Assembly (NCBI RefSeq): GCF_000224005.2
Contig: NZ_CP007031.1
Coordinates: forward strand, 669,501 to 733,500
Direction of reading: 5' to 3'
From: Marichromatium purpuratum 984
GTDB taxonomy: Bacteria; Pseudomonadota; Gammaproteobacteria; Chromatiales; Chromatiaceae
DNA: 64,000 nucleotides
The notes beneath the pieces were generated by a model. That model made no database searches. It saw only the letters and a list, made by a program, of their open reading frames with translations, and was not told where the DNA came from. Below are positions 28,567 through 38,332 of this stretch, in pieces (position 1 is the stretch's first letter; each line of letters starts with the position of its first letter). A program made the position numbers and the translations under genes.

Positions 28567-29901
28567 ATGCCAGTGGAAACCATCGGAGTGATCGGCGGCG
28601 GGATCGGTGGGCTCGGTGCCGCCTGGATGCTCGACGCGCGCTATCGGGTGACCCTGCTCGAGCGCAACGACTATGTCGGCGGCCACACCCATACCCTGGA
28701 GGTCGAGGGGGTCTCCGGGCGCTTTCCGGTCGACACCGGCTTCATGGTGTTCAACCGTCGCAACTATCCGCTGCTGTGCGCGATGTTCGCGCAGCTCGGG
28801 GTCGAGAGCTATCCCACCAGCATGTCCTTTGCCGCCAGCCTCGACGATGGCGCGATCGAGTATGCAGGCTCCGGCCTCAATACCCTGTTCGGCCAGCGCG
28901 CCAATCTGGTGCGTCCGGGATTCTGGTGGATGCTCGGCGAGATCCTGCGCTTCAACGGCGCGGCCAAGGCCTTCATCAATTCCAACCCCGGCACCACCCT
29001 GACCCTCGGTGATTTTCTCGACCGCGGGCGTTATTCCCGGCGCTTCGCCGAGGACTATCTGCTGCCGATGGCCGCGGCGATCTGGTCCTGTCCGACCGCC
29101 GACATGCTCGACTTCCCCTTCCTCGCCTTCGCTCGCTTCTTCGCCAATCATGGACTGCTTGATCTGATCGACCGGCCCGAGTGGGAGACGGTCGGCGACG
29201 GCAGTCGCGCCTATGTCGCCCGTATCCTCGAACGGATGCGCGGCGAGGTGCGCACCTCGACCCCGGCGCGCCGGGTGCGGCGGGTCGAGGGTGGGGTCGA
29301 GGTCGAGACCGCCGATGGCGAGCGGCTCGGCTTCGATGCGGTGGTGTTCGGCTGTCACGCCGATCAGGCGCTGTCGCTGATCGAGTCGCCGAGCGCGCGC
29401 GAGCGCGAGCTGCTCGGCAGCTTCCGCTATCAGGCTAACAAGGTCTACCTGCACACCGACCGGACGCTGATGCCACGCCGCCGCCGGGTGTGGTCGTCGT
29501 GGAACTATCTGCGTCATCGTGGCGATCCGGCCGACCTTCCGGTGACCATCACCTATTGGATGAACAGCCTGCAGGCGCTGCCGCCCGAGCGCGACATCTT
29601 CGTCAGCCTCAACCCGCACCGGGCGCCGGCCCGGCAGCACGTGATCGCCGAACTCGACTACGATCACCCGCTGTTCGATGCCCGGGCGATGGAGGCGCAA
29701 CAGCGTATCGGCGAGATCCAGGGGCGCGATCGGCTGTGGTTCAGTGGCGCCTATCTCGGTTACGGCTTCCACGAGGACGGGCTGCGCGCGGCGCTGGAGG
29801 TGGCCGAGGCGCTCGGCGCGCCCCCGCCCTGGGCGCCTGCGCGCACCGCGCCGGCCGGTTGCGGTGTGCGCGGCGGCGAACTGCCGCCGGTCGTGTCATG
29901 A
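28567..29901 (+). CDS. FAD/NAD(P)-dependent oxidoreductase of lipid-modification cluster
   Basis: 444-aa flavoprotein. The N-terminal dinucleotide fold is VIGGGIGGLGAAWML, followed by ERNDYVGGHTHTLEVEG and FPVDTGFMVFNRRNYP, typical of the amine-oxidase-like family found beside DUF1365 and cyclopropane-fatty-acid synthase genes. Later blocks include QANKVYLHTDRTLMPRRRRV, WSSWNYLRH and GYGFHEDGLRAALEVAEALG. The stop overlaps the next start (ATGA). In related clusters such enzymes act on membrane fatty acids, for example in furan or cyclopropane fatty acid formation; the exact reaction here is inferred from context. Confidence 0.88.
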   Translation: MPVETIGVIGGGIGGLGAAWMLDARYRVTLLERNDYVGGHTHTLEVEGVSGRFPVDTGFMVFNRRNYPLLCAMFAQLGVESYPTSMSFAASLDDGAIEYAGSGLNTLFGQRANLVRPGFWWMLGEILRFNGAAKAFINSNPGTTLTLGDFLDRGRYSRRFAEDYLLPMAAAIWSCPTADMLDFPFLAFARFFANHGLLDLIDRPEWETVGDGSRAYVARILERMRGEVRTSTPARRVRRVEGGVEVETADGERLGFDAVVFGCHADQALSLIESPSARERELLGSFRYQANKVYLHTDRTLMPRRRRVWSSWNYLRHRGDPADLPVTITYWMNSLQALPPERDIFVSLNPHRAPARQHVIAELDYDHPLFDARAMEAQQRIGEIQGRDRLWFSGAYLGYGFHEDGLRAALEVAEALGAPPPWAPARTAPAGCGVRGGELPPVVS

Positions 29902-30665
29902 CCAGGCCGGCGGCGGGACTGCTGTTCGGCGAGGTGATGCACCGGCGGTTGTTCCCGGTGCGTTATCGTTTCGTCTATCGGGTGTTCAGTCTGCTGCTCG
30001 ATCTCGATCGTCTCGATGAGTTGGCCGCCGGATCACGCTGGTTCTCGCACAATCGCTTCAACCTGCTCGCCTTCCACGATCGCGATCATGGCCCGCGCGA
30101 TGGCTCGCCGCTCAAGCCCTGGCTGCTGGCGCGGCTGCGCGAGCAGGGGCTTGAGGTCGCGGTGGCGCGGGTCGAGTTGCAGTGCTTTCCCCGTCTGCTC
30201 GGCTATGGCTTCAACCCACTGAGCATCTGGACCTGCTTCGACGCCGAGGATCGCCCGCTGGCGGTGCTCTGTGAGGTCCATAACACCTTCGGCGAGAGTC
30301 ACAGCTATCTGCTCCACGAGGACGGAGCGCCGCTGCGCTGGCCGATCCGTGCGCGTCATGCCAAGGATTTTCATGTCTCGCCCTTCATCGGCATGGCCGC
30401 CGACTATCAGTTCAGGTTCGCGCGTGACGGGCAGCAGCACAGCGTCGTCATCCGCGAGTTCCAGGAGGAACGGTTGATGTTGGCGGCCGTTCACAGCGCC
30501 CGGCTGCTGCCTTGTGATGATGCCGGTCTGTTGCGTGCCGCACTGAGTTATCCGCTGATGACGCTGAAGGTGATGCTGATGATCCATTGGCAGGCGCTGA
30601 AGATCTGGCTCCGTGGCGGGCGTTATCACGCCAAGCCCGAGCCGCCCCGCGAAGAGGTGTCCTGA
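29898..30665 (+). CDS. DUF1365 family protein
   Basis: 255-aa protein of the DUF1365 family. Recognisable blocks are GEVMHRRLFPVRYRFVYRVF, SHNRFNLLAFHDRDHGPRDG, CFPRLLGYGFNPLSIWTCFD, EVHNTFGESHSYLL and KDFHVSPFIGMAADYQFRF. A hydrophobic stretch near the C-terminus (LMTLKVMLMIHWQALKIWL) may contact the membrane. It overlaps both neighbours, so the three proteins are probably made together. Function is not established. Constant linkage to cyclopropane synthases suggests a lipid-modification partner. Confidence 0.9.
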   Translation: MTRPAAGLLFGEVMHRRLFPVRYRFVYRVFSLLLDLDRLDELAAGSRWFSHNRFNLLAFHDRDHGPRDGSPLKPWLLARLREQGLEVAVARVELQCFPRLLGYGFNPLSIWTCFDAEDRPLAVLCEVHNTFGESHSYLLHEDGAPLRWPIRARHAKDFHVSPFIGMAADYQFRFARDGQQHSVVIREFQEERLMLAAVHSARLLPCDDAGLLRAALSYPLMTLKVMLMIHWQALKIWLRGGRYHAKPEPPREEVS

Positions 30666-31894
30666 TGTCCGTCGAAGAGCCGTTGTCCGGGCCGCAGCCG
30701 GCCGATACCAGGGGCGCCTGGCGCCTGTTCGAGCGTTTCTTCCGCGATCTGCTGTTCGGTCAGGTGCTGGTGCGCATGGGCGCCGACGGCGCCCGGCTCT
30801 ATCGCGGGCGTTTCTGTGGCGGCGCCGGTGAACTGGCGATTCATCATCCCTGGCGTTTCGTCACCCGACTGGTCACGCGCGGCGAGATCGGTTTCGCCGA
30901 GTCCTATATCGCCGGGCACTGGTCCTCGCCCGATCTCACCGCGCTGCTCGGGGTACTCTACGACAACCTCGAGCATCTCGGCGGTGGTCCCCAGGGGATG
31001 CGCTGGGGGCGCTGGCTCAATCGTCTCACCCATCTGCGCCGGCGCAACCATCGTCGCAACAGTCGGCGCAACATCGCCCGTCACTATGATCTCGGTAACG
31101 ACTTCTATCGTTTCTGGCTCGATCGCGGCATGACCTACTCCTCGGCGCTGTTCGCGCCGGAGGCGGGGGATGAGTCGTTGGAGCAGGCACAGGCGCGCAA
31201 GTACGAGCGCCTGCTCGACGCCATCGATGCGCGTCCCGGCGAGCACCTGCTCGAGATCGGCAGTGGTTGGGGCGGGCTGGCCGAGGCCGCGGCACGGCGT
31301 GGGCTGCGGGTGACCAGCATCACCCTGTCGCGCGCCCAGCTCGACTATGCCCGCACTCGACTGGCGGCATCGGGGTTCGCCGACCTGGTCGAGTTCCATC
31401 TCGCCGATTATCGCGAGCTGCACGGCAGCTTCGATCACGCCATCTCGATCGAGATGATGGAGGCCGTCGGTGAGGCCTACTGGTCGACCTATTACGACAC
31501 CCTGCGGCGACTGGTGCGCCCGGGCGGGCGGATCGCGCTGCAGGTGATCACCATCAACGAGGACGACTTCCCGATCTATCGCCGCACCCCGGACTTCGTG
31601 CAGCTCTACATCTTCCCCGGTGGCATGCTGCCTTCGCCCCGCCGGATGAGCGAGGAGGCCGCGCGCGCCGGGTTGCGGGTGCGCGAGAGCCGCTGGTGCG
31701 GTGATGACTATGCCGAGACCCTGCGCCGCTGGCGCACGCGCTTCCACGCCGTCGACGCCGAGGTCGCGGCACTCGGCTACGATGCCGCCTTCCGGCGCAT
31801 GTGGGACTACTATCTGGCCTATTGTGAGGCCGGTTTCCGCGCCGGCTGCGTCGATCTGGTGCAGACCCTGCTCGAGGTGCCGCGGCGCGCCTGA
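30665..31894 (+). CDS. Cyclopropane-fatty-acyl-phospholipid synthase family methyltransferase
   Basis: 409-aa SAM-dependent enzyme that adds a methylene or methyl group to unsaturated acyl chains of phospholipids. The catalytic domain starts ARHYDLGNDFYRFWLDRGMT and contains YSSALF, the SAM loop LLEIGSGWGGLAEAAARRGL and ISIEMMEAVGEAYWSTYYDT. The N-terminal domain (GEIGFAESYIAGHWSSPDLT) is complete. Its ATG shares bases with the DUF1365 stop. Whether the product is a cyclopropane, methyl-branched or furan precursor cannot be told from sequence. Confidence 0.92.
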   Translation: MSVEEPLSGPQPADTRGAWRLFERFFRDLLFGQVLVRMGADGARLYRGRFCGGAGELAIHHPWRFVTRLVTRGEIGFAESYIAGHWSSPDLTALLGVLYDNLEHLGGGPQGMRWGRWLNRLTHLRRRNHRRNSRRNIARHYDLGNDFYRFWLDRGMTYSSALFAPEAGDESLEQAQARKYERLLDAIDARPGEHLLEIGSGWGGLAEAAARRGLRVTSITLSRAQLDYARTRLAASGFADLVEFHLADYRELHGSFDHAISIEMMEAVGEAYWSTYYDTLRRLVRPGGRIALQVITINEDDFPIYRRTPDFVQLYIFPGGMLPSPRRMSEEAARAGLRVRESRWCGDDYAETLRRWRTRFHAVDAEVAALGYDAAFRRMWDYYLAYCEAGFRAGCVDLVQTLLEVPRRA

Positions 31895-32069
31895 CTCGGG
31901 CGCGGCGATCTGCGTTAAAGTAGCGTCATCCATCAGCCACGGGCCGGACATCCCGACCCGTGCCGCCGTTGCAGGGACGTCTCCGGCGGATGCGGCGCGG
32001 CCCCGGCCGGGTGTCCAGGACGGACGCGCCCGCATCGATCCGAATCCTCGCGACCCGATACAGACCTTC

Positions 32070-33299
32070 ATGAGCCAAATCGTACTGATCAACGTGGCCG
32101 GTGAAGACCGTCCCGGCATCATCGCCGCACTCACCGAGACCCTGGCCCGCTACCATATCCCGGTGCTCGACATCGGCCAGTCGACCATCCACGACGCCCT
32201 GGCGCTGGGCATGCTGGTCGAACTGCCGGCGGCCGATCGCGACAGCGGCGTCTTCCGCGACCTGCTGTTCATCGCCCACGGCATGGGGCTCGACATCCGC
32301 TTCACCCCGATCGACGGCGACAACTACGAGCGCTGGGTGCGCGAGCAGGGGCAGCCGCGTCACATCCTCACCCTGCTCGGGCGCGAGATCGGTGCCGAGC
32401 ACATCGCCCGGGTCTCGGCGCTGATCGCCGAGCGCGGACTCAACGTCGATCGCATCAACCGGCTCAGCGGTCGCATCTCGCGGCGCACCGCGCCGGCGCC
32501 GCACGCGCTCGCCTCGGTGGAGTTCTCGGTGCGCGGCGCGGTCGATGATCTCACCGCGCTGCACGGCGCGCTGCTCGGGCTCAGCCAGGTGATGGATGTC
32601 GACGTCGCGGTCCAGGAGGACACCGTCTTCCGCCGCACCCGGCGGCTGGTCTGCTTCGACATGGACTCGACCCTGATCCAGACCGAGGTGATCGACGAGC
32701 TGGCCGCCGCCGCCGGGGTCGGCGACGAGGTGGCGGCGATCACCGAGGCGGCGATGCGCGGCGAGCTGGATTTCCAGGAGAGCTTCCGGCGGCGCATGGC
32801 GCTGCTCGAGGGACTCGACGAGTCGGTGCTGGTGGGGATCGCCGAGCGGCTGCCGATCACCGAGGGCGCCGATCGGCTGATCGCCACGCTCAAGCGACTC
32901 GGCTACAAGATCGCCATCCTCTCCGGCGGCTTCACCTATTTCGCCGAGCATCTGCAGCGACGTTTCGGTGTCGACTACGTCTATGCCAACCAGCTCGAGT
33001 TCCGTGACGGCCGGCTCACCGGTGAGGTCGCCGGCGAGATCGTCGATGGCGCGCGCAAGGCCGAGCTGCTGCGCGAACTGGCCGCGCGCGAGGGCATCCG
33101 TCTCGAACAGGTGATCGCTGTCGGCGACGGCGCCAACGACCTGCCGATGCTCTCGATCGCCGGACTCGGCATCGCCTTCCACGCCAAGCCGATCGTCACC
33201 CAGCAGGCGCGTCACTCGATCGCCACCGTCGGACTCGACGGTATCCTCTATCTGCTGGGGATGCGTGATCGCGACCTCGCCGCGCTCGATCGCATCTGA
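32070..33299 (+). CDS. serB: Phosphoserine phosphatase SerB with N-terminal ACT-like domain
   Basis: 409-aa enzyme completing serine synthesis. The N-terminal half contains ACT-like regulatory sequence (IVLINVAGEDRPGIIAALTE; a second unit near HILTLLGREIGAEHIARVSA). The HAD catalytic domain begins CFDMDSTLIQTEVIDELAA with nucleophile Asp in DMDST, and continues AILSGGFTYFAEHLQRRF and VIAVGDGANDLPMLSIAGLG. The ATG MSQIVLINVAG is chosen because upstream in-frame codons cover an intergenic leader. Two ACT units make it longer than E. coli SerB (322 aa), as in mycobacterial and many proteobacterial forms. Confidence 0.95.
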   Translation: MSQIVLINVAGEDRPGIIAALTETLARYHIPVLDIGQSTIHDALALGMLVELPAADRDSGVFRDLLFIAHGMGLDIRFTPIDGDNYERWVREQGQPRHILTLLGREIGAEHIARVSALIAERGLNVDRINRLSGRISRRTAPAPHALASVEFSVRGAVDDLTALHGALLGLSQVMDVDVAVQEDTVFRRTRRLVCFDMDSTLIQTEVIDELAAAAGVGDEVAAITEAAMRGELDFQESFRRRMALLEGLDESVLVGIAERLPITEGADRLIATLKRLGYKIAILSGGFTYFAEHLQRRFGVDYVYANQLEFRDGRLTGEVAGEIVDGARKAELLRELAAREGIRLEQVIAVGDGANDLPMLSIAGLGIAFHAKPIVTQQARHSIATVGLDGILYLLGMRDRDLAALDRI

Positions 33300-33308
33300 T
33301 CCGCACCG

Positions 33309-33328
33309 CGCCGGGATTGACCCCGGCG
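33309..33328. terminator. Hairpin between convergent serB and thioredoxin-fold gene
   Basis: CGCCGGG and CCCGGCG, 7-bp stem with a 6-base loop, occupying most of the 30-bp convergent gap. No long T-run. Confidence 0.45.
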
Positions 33329-33329
33329 T

Positions 33330-34343
33330 TCACTCCATCAGCTCGATCTCGACCCCCAAGGCCTCGACGCGTTCGCGCCGCGCCGCCAGATAGCGCTGGA
33401 AGCTCGGCTGCCAGCGATAGGCGCCGGTGGCGACATAGTCGAGCGCGCCGTGCAGGTGGAAGGCGCGCAGCTCGCCCTCGGCGCGGAAGACCTCACGCCC
33501 GGCGGCGTCGAAGAACACCAGCGTCGGGGTGTAGAGGATGCCGAGCGCGTCGGCCCAGTCGCTCGCGGCGCGCGCGGCGCCGTCCGGGGTCTGCAGTGGG
33601 GTCTCGGCGTCGATGTCGACGAGTGCCACGTCGAAGGCGCTGAGCGCATGGGCCAGGGGTGGGCGGCGCAGCAGATCGTCGTGGAGTCGGTCGCAGCCGC
33701 GACAGGTGCGCTGCTCGAACAGCACCACCAAGGGACGTGGCGAGCGGTCGCGGTTGTCGGCGAGGCGTAGTGGCGGTTCGAGAAAACCGGCCTCGTGGTG
33801 CAGCTCTCCGCTCGCCGGCGGGCCACCGCGCCTGGCGTGGAAGTCGGCGAAGCGCTCGCCGAACTGCTCGCGTCGTTCGGCGGCATAGGTCAGCGCGGCG
33901 GCGAGACGCGCCGGTGGCTGGTAGCCGTTGATGCGCAGCACCACCGCGCCGGCCTCGTCGAGCAGCAGCAGTGTCGGGGTGAACTGGACGCCGAGGGCAG
34001 CGGCCAGCCCCTTTTCGGTGGTGGTCTGGCCGTCGAGTCCGACCACCTCGCGATCACCCCAGATGTTGAGCGCGATGACCTCGAAGCGCTCCTGCGCCAG
34101 TCGCGCGATCTCGGGGTCGGCGAGGTTCACCCGCAGCAGCAGGGCGCAGTAGGGGCAGCCGTCCTGGTAGAAGTAGAGCATCAGCCGGCGGTCTGCGGCG
34201 GTGGCTTCGGCGACATCCTCGGCGAGATCGAGGAAGGACTGCTTGAACCAGGGTGGGTGCTCTGGTGGGGCGCTGAGGACATCGCCGGCGGATGTCAGCA
34301 GCAGCGCGAGCGCGAGCAGGACGAGGCGCGGGCGGATGGGCAT
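33330..34343 (-). CDS. Secreted double-thioredoxin-domain protein (SoxW/COG2143-like)
   Basis: 337-aa protein with a Sec signal peptide (MPIRPRLVLLALALLLTSAG, cleavage near VLSA). The first thioredoxin-like domain (about 25-155) has the redox motif in YFYQDGCPYCALLLRVNLA and FTPTLLLLDEAGAVVLRING. The second (about 185-325) has FEQRTCRGCDRLHDDLLRRP and YTPTLVFFDAAGREVFRAEG. It is probably a periplasmic disulfide reductase or thiol carrier, as in SoxW-type proteins of sulfur oxidisers. It follows aceK by 61 bp on the same strand. Two active CxxC motifs in tandem on one chain are noteworthy. Partner unknown. Confidence 0.85.
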   Translation of the reverse strand: MPIRPRLVLLALALLLTSAGDVLSAPPEHPPWFKQSFLDLAEDVAEATAADRRLMLYFYQDGCPYCALLLRVNLADPEIARLAQERFEVIALNIWGDREVVGLDGQTTTEKGLAAALGVQFTPTLLLLDEAGAVVLRINGYQPPARLAAALTYAAERREQFGERFADFHARRGGPPASGELHHEAGFLEPPLRLADNRDRSPRPLVVLFEQRTCRGCDRLHDDLLRRPPLAHALSAFDVALVDIDAETPLQTPDGAARAASDWADALGILYTPTLVFFDAAGREVFRAEGELRAFHLHGALDYVATGAYRWQPSFQRYLAARRERVEALGVEIELME

Positions 34344-34404
34344 GATGGCCTCCCCGGGCGGACCGGTCTGGGGCGCGCCGGGGATGGCGCGGCCTGTCCG
34401 CAGT

Positions 34405-36165
34405 CTAGCCGATGGCCTGCGCCCCGACGCCGCGCGGGGCTGCCGGAGCGGGGAAGCGACGCGCCTCGGGGTAGGGGAAGACGTCCTCGAGTCGGCCGCG
34501 GCGGATGTGGCTCTGGCGCTCGCGCCACCAGCCCGGGTCGAGCAGCTCGCCGTGGAGTTCACGGAACAGTGTGCGGATGCGCGGGTCGGTGAGCAGGAAG
34601 GTCTCGAACTCCTCGGGGAAGACGTCGGCCGGGGCGATGCTGTACCAGGGTTCGTCGGCCAGTTCCAGCTCCGGGTAGGGCGCCTCGGGGATCTCGCGGA
34701 AGTTGCACTCGGTGAGATAGCAGAGTTCGTCGTAGTCGTAGAACACCACCCGCCCACGCCGGGTGACGCCGAAGTTCTTGAACAGGAAGTCGCCGGGGAA
34801 AATGTCGGCGGCGGCGAGCTGGCGGATGGCGTCGCCGTACTCGGCCACTGCGTGGCGCGCGTCCTCGGCGTCGGCCTCTTGCAGATAGAGGTTGAGCGGG
34901 GCCATGCGCCGCTCGATATAGAGGTGCTTGATGATCAGGTGCTCGCCGTCGTGCTCGAGGCTGCCGGCGCACTCCTCCTCGAGCAGCGCGCGCAGCGCCG
35001 GGGAGAAGCGCGCGGCGGGGAAGGCAACGTGCGAGTACTCCCAGGAGTCGGCCATGCGCCCGACGCGGTCGTGGAGTTTGACCAGCTGGTATTTCTCCTT
35101 CACCGCCTCGCGGCTCATCTCCTTCTGCGGCGGGAAGCGGTCCTTGATCACCTTGAACACGAAGGGGAAGGAGGGCAGGGTGAAGACGCACATCACCATG
35201 CCGCGGATCCCCGGGGCGATGACGAACTCGTCGGCGGAGTGACGCAGGTGCTTGAGGAAGTCGCGGTAGAACTCGGCCTTGCCGAACTTCTGCAGCCCGA
35301 TCGCGGTGTAGAGTTCGGCCTTGCCCTTGCGCGGCAGCAGCGGGCGGAGGAACTCGACGACCGCCGCCGGTACCTCGGTGTCGACCATGAAATAGGCGCG
35401 CGAGAAGCTGAAGATGTCCGACAGCTCGTCCTCGCCGACCAGTAGGGTGTCGACATAGAGCCCGCGCTGCTCGTCGTTGAGGATGGGGATGGCGAAGGGG
35501 ATCTGGTCGGCGCCGTTGATCGCCTTGCCGATGAGATAGGCGGCCTTGTTGCGGAAGAAGGGGCTGCGCAGCACCGCGAGCTGGAAGTTCTGCTGCCGGG
35601 TCTGTGCTGTGGGCAGGCGCTCGCGCAGCGCGCGCAGCAGACAGCGCAGGTCGTGGCGTGGGGCGCGGAAGGGTCGCTCGAAGCCGGCCTCAGTGAGGAT
35701 GCGGGCGAGCACCCGGGCGAAGCCGTCGCGGGTGGGGTAGTAGGGGCGGTAGATCGGCACCTCGGCCTCGAGGTGCTCGGTCGAGATCATCGGCCAGACG
35801 AAGATATAGCGGTTGTCGTAGTAGCGCCGGTCGAACAGGCGACAGAACACCGAGTTGTAGAAGGTCTCGGCCAGCTCGGGCTGGCGGTGCAGCGGCAGCA
35901 GCCGTAGATACTCGACCTTGACCCGCTGCCACAACGCGTCGCTCGGGTCACGCAGATGGAACTCGCGGCGCAGCAGCGCCACGGTCTCGCCGATCCGGGT
36001 GTCGTAGTAGCTGATGCGTGCGCGGGCGGCGGCCTGGACGGCCGGCCAGTCGGCGCGCTCGAAGCGCGCCCGGGCCTCGCCGGTACAGGCGCGGAACAGT
36101 CGGTAATGACGCTCGAAACCATCGAGGATGGCCTCGGCGATCAGCTTCGCCTCGGTCCAGGCCAT
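34405..36165 (-). CDS. aceK: Isocitrate dehydrogenase kinase/phosphatase AceK
   Basis: 586-aa bifunctional enzyme that phosphorylates and dephosphorylates isocitrate dehydrogenase, controlling flux between TCA cycle and glyoxylate bypass. It starts MAWTEAKLIAEAILDGFERH. The kinase-like region shows APGIRGMVMCVFTLPSFPFV with FKVIKDRFPPQKEMSREAVK, and GDFLFKNFGVTRRGRVVFYD with YDELCYLTECNFR. Length matches the family. It lies 9 bp after the RraA-like gene, itself downstream of aceA, so the three are likely one operon. Confidence 0.97.
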   Translation of the reverse strand: MAWTEAKLIAEAILDGFERHYRLFRACTGEARARFERADWPAVQAAARARISYYDTRIGETVALLRREFHLRDPSDALWQRVKVEYLRLLPLHRQPELAETFYNSVFCRLFDRRYYDNRYIFVWPMISTEHLEAEVPIYRPYYPTRDGFARVLARILTEAGFERPFRAPRHDLRCLLRALRERLPTAQTRQQNFQLAVLRSPFFRNKAAYLIGKAINGADQIPFAIPILNDEQRGLYVDTLLVGEDELSDIFSFSRAYFMVDTEVPAAVVEFLRPLLPRKGKAELYTAIGLQKFGKAEFYRDFLKHLRHSADEFVIAPGIRGMVMCVFTLPSFPFVFKVIKDRFPPQKEMSREAVKEKYQLVKLHDRVGRMADSWEYSHVAFPAARFSPALRALLEEECAGSLEHDGEHLIIKHLYIERRMAPLNLYLQEADAEDARHAVAEYGDAIRQLAAADIFPGDFLFKNFGVTRRGRVVFYDYDELCYLTECNFREIPEAPYPELELADEPWYSIAPADVFPEEFETFLLTDPRIRTLFRELHGELLDPGWWRERQSHIRRGRLEDVFPYPEARRFPAPAAPRGVGAQAIG

Positions 36166-36174
36166 GATGCGTCC

Positions 36175-36660
36175 TCAGCCGTCGGTGAGCGACCGCTCGG
36201 CGATCACCACGCCGTCCTCGTCGCAATAGATGTGATCGCCCGGGTTGACGCGCGCCCCGGCGATGTGGATCGGGATGTCGCGCTGGCCCTCGCCGCGACG
36301 ATGGCTCTTGCGCGGGGTGCTGGCCAGCGCCTTGATGCCGATCGCCATGGCTGCCAGCTCGACCCGGTCGCGCACGCAGCCGTGGATCACCACCCCGGCC
36401 CAGCCCTGCTCGACGGCACGCGCGGCGATCAGGTCGCCGAGCATGGCGCAGCGCAGCGAGCCGCCGGCATCGACCACCAGCACCCGACCCTCGCCGGGTT
36501 CGGCCAGGGTCGACTTGACCAGCGAGTTGTCCTCGAAGCACTTGACGGTGACCGCCTCGCCACTGAAGCGCGAGTGGCCGCCGAAGTCCTGGAACACCGG
36601 GTCGCAGACCTGCAGGGCGTCGCCCTCGCGGTCGTAGAGGTCGGCGGTCTTGAAGTCCAT
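36175..36660 (-). CDS. rraA: RraA-like protein, possibly an aldolase/oxaloacetate decarboxylase
   Basis: 161-aa protein of the RraA/class II HMG-aldolase family. RraA proper binds RNase E and inhibits it, while relatives cleave 4-hydroxy-4-methyl-2-oxoglutarate and decarboxylate oxaloacetate. Visible are DPVFQDFGGHSRFSGEAVTV, KCFEDNSLV, VLVVDAGGSLRCAMLGDLIA and GVVIHGCVRDRVELAAMAIG. The RDRVE string fits the RD-x2-E/D active-site motif of the aldolases, which as I recall E. coli RraA lacks. Position between aceA and aceK also favours a metabolic role. Subunits form trimers in the family. Confidence 0.85.
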   Translation of the reverse strand: MDFKTADLYDREGDALQVCDPVFQDFGGHSRFSGEAVTVKCFEDNSLVKSTLAEPGEGRVLVVDAGGSLRCAMLGDLIAARAVEQGWAGVVIHGCVRDRVELAAMAIGIKALASTPRKSHRRGEGQRDIPIHIAGARVNPGDHIYCDEDGVVIAERSLTDG

Positions 36661-36737
36661 GCGCGGGGTCTCCTGGTACGGCTGGAACGATGCGGGGCGA
36701 GCGCCGGGGCGTGATCGCCCCGGCGCTGGGGGTGTTG

Positions 36738-38048
<1,311 letters not shown>

Positions 38049-38239
38049 GGGGTACTCCTTCTTGATCGTGTCGGTTCGTGCGATCTATGCCACCTTCCAG
38101 GCTCCGTGGTATCCGTTCACGATAGCCCGTGGAAGCGAATCGGCGGATGATTGACCGTCTTGGTAGGTCTTGGAGGGATGAAACTACCCCGGGTTCCGAG
38201 CATTTGGCGAGTCAATTATCCTAATCCTGTCCATTAGTT

Positions 38240-38253
38240 TTGATAATTATCAA
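38240..38253. promoter_or_regulatory. AT-rich palindrome upstream of pdxH (operator-like)
   Basis: TTGATAATTATCAA is a perfect 14-bp palindrome followed by TGAGAAG. It sits 79 bp before the pdxH start in the divergent aceA-pdxH gap. A related TCAATTATC lies about 27 bp upstream. It resembles part of a Fur box (GATAAT repeats) but lacks the full 19-bp spacing. The surrounding 100 bp are much more AT-rich than the window. Confidence 0.4.
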
Positions 38254-38332
38254 TGAGAAGACATCCTCTGATTTTCCCCTCGCGTCCGACCGGACGCGCC
38301 CCGCTCCGCCTCCAAGTCGCCGGGGTGGTGGC

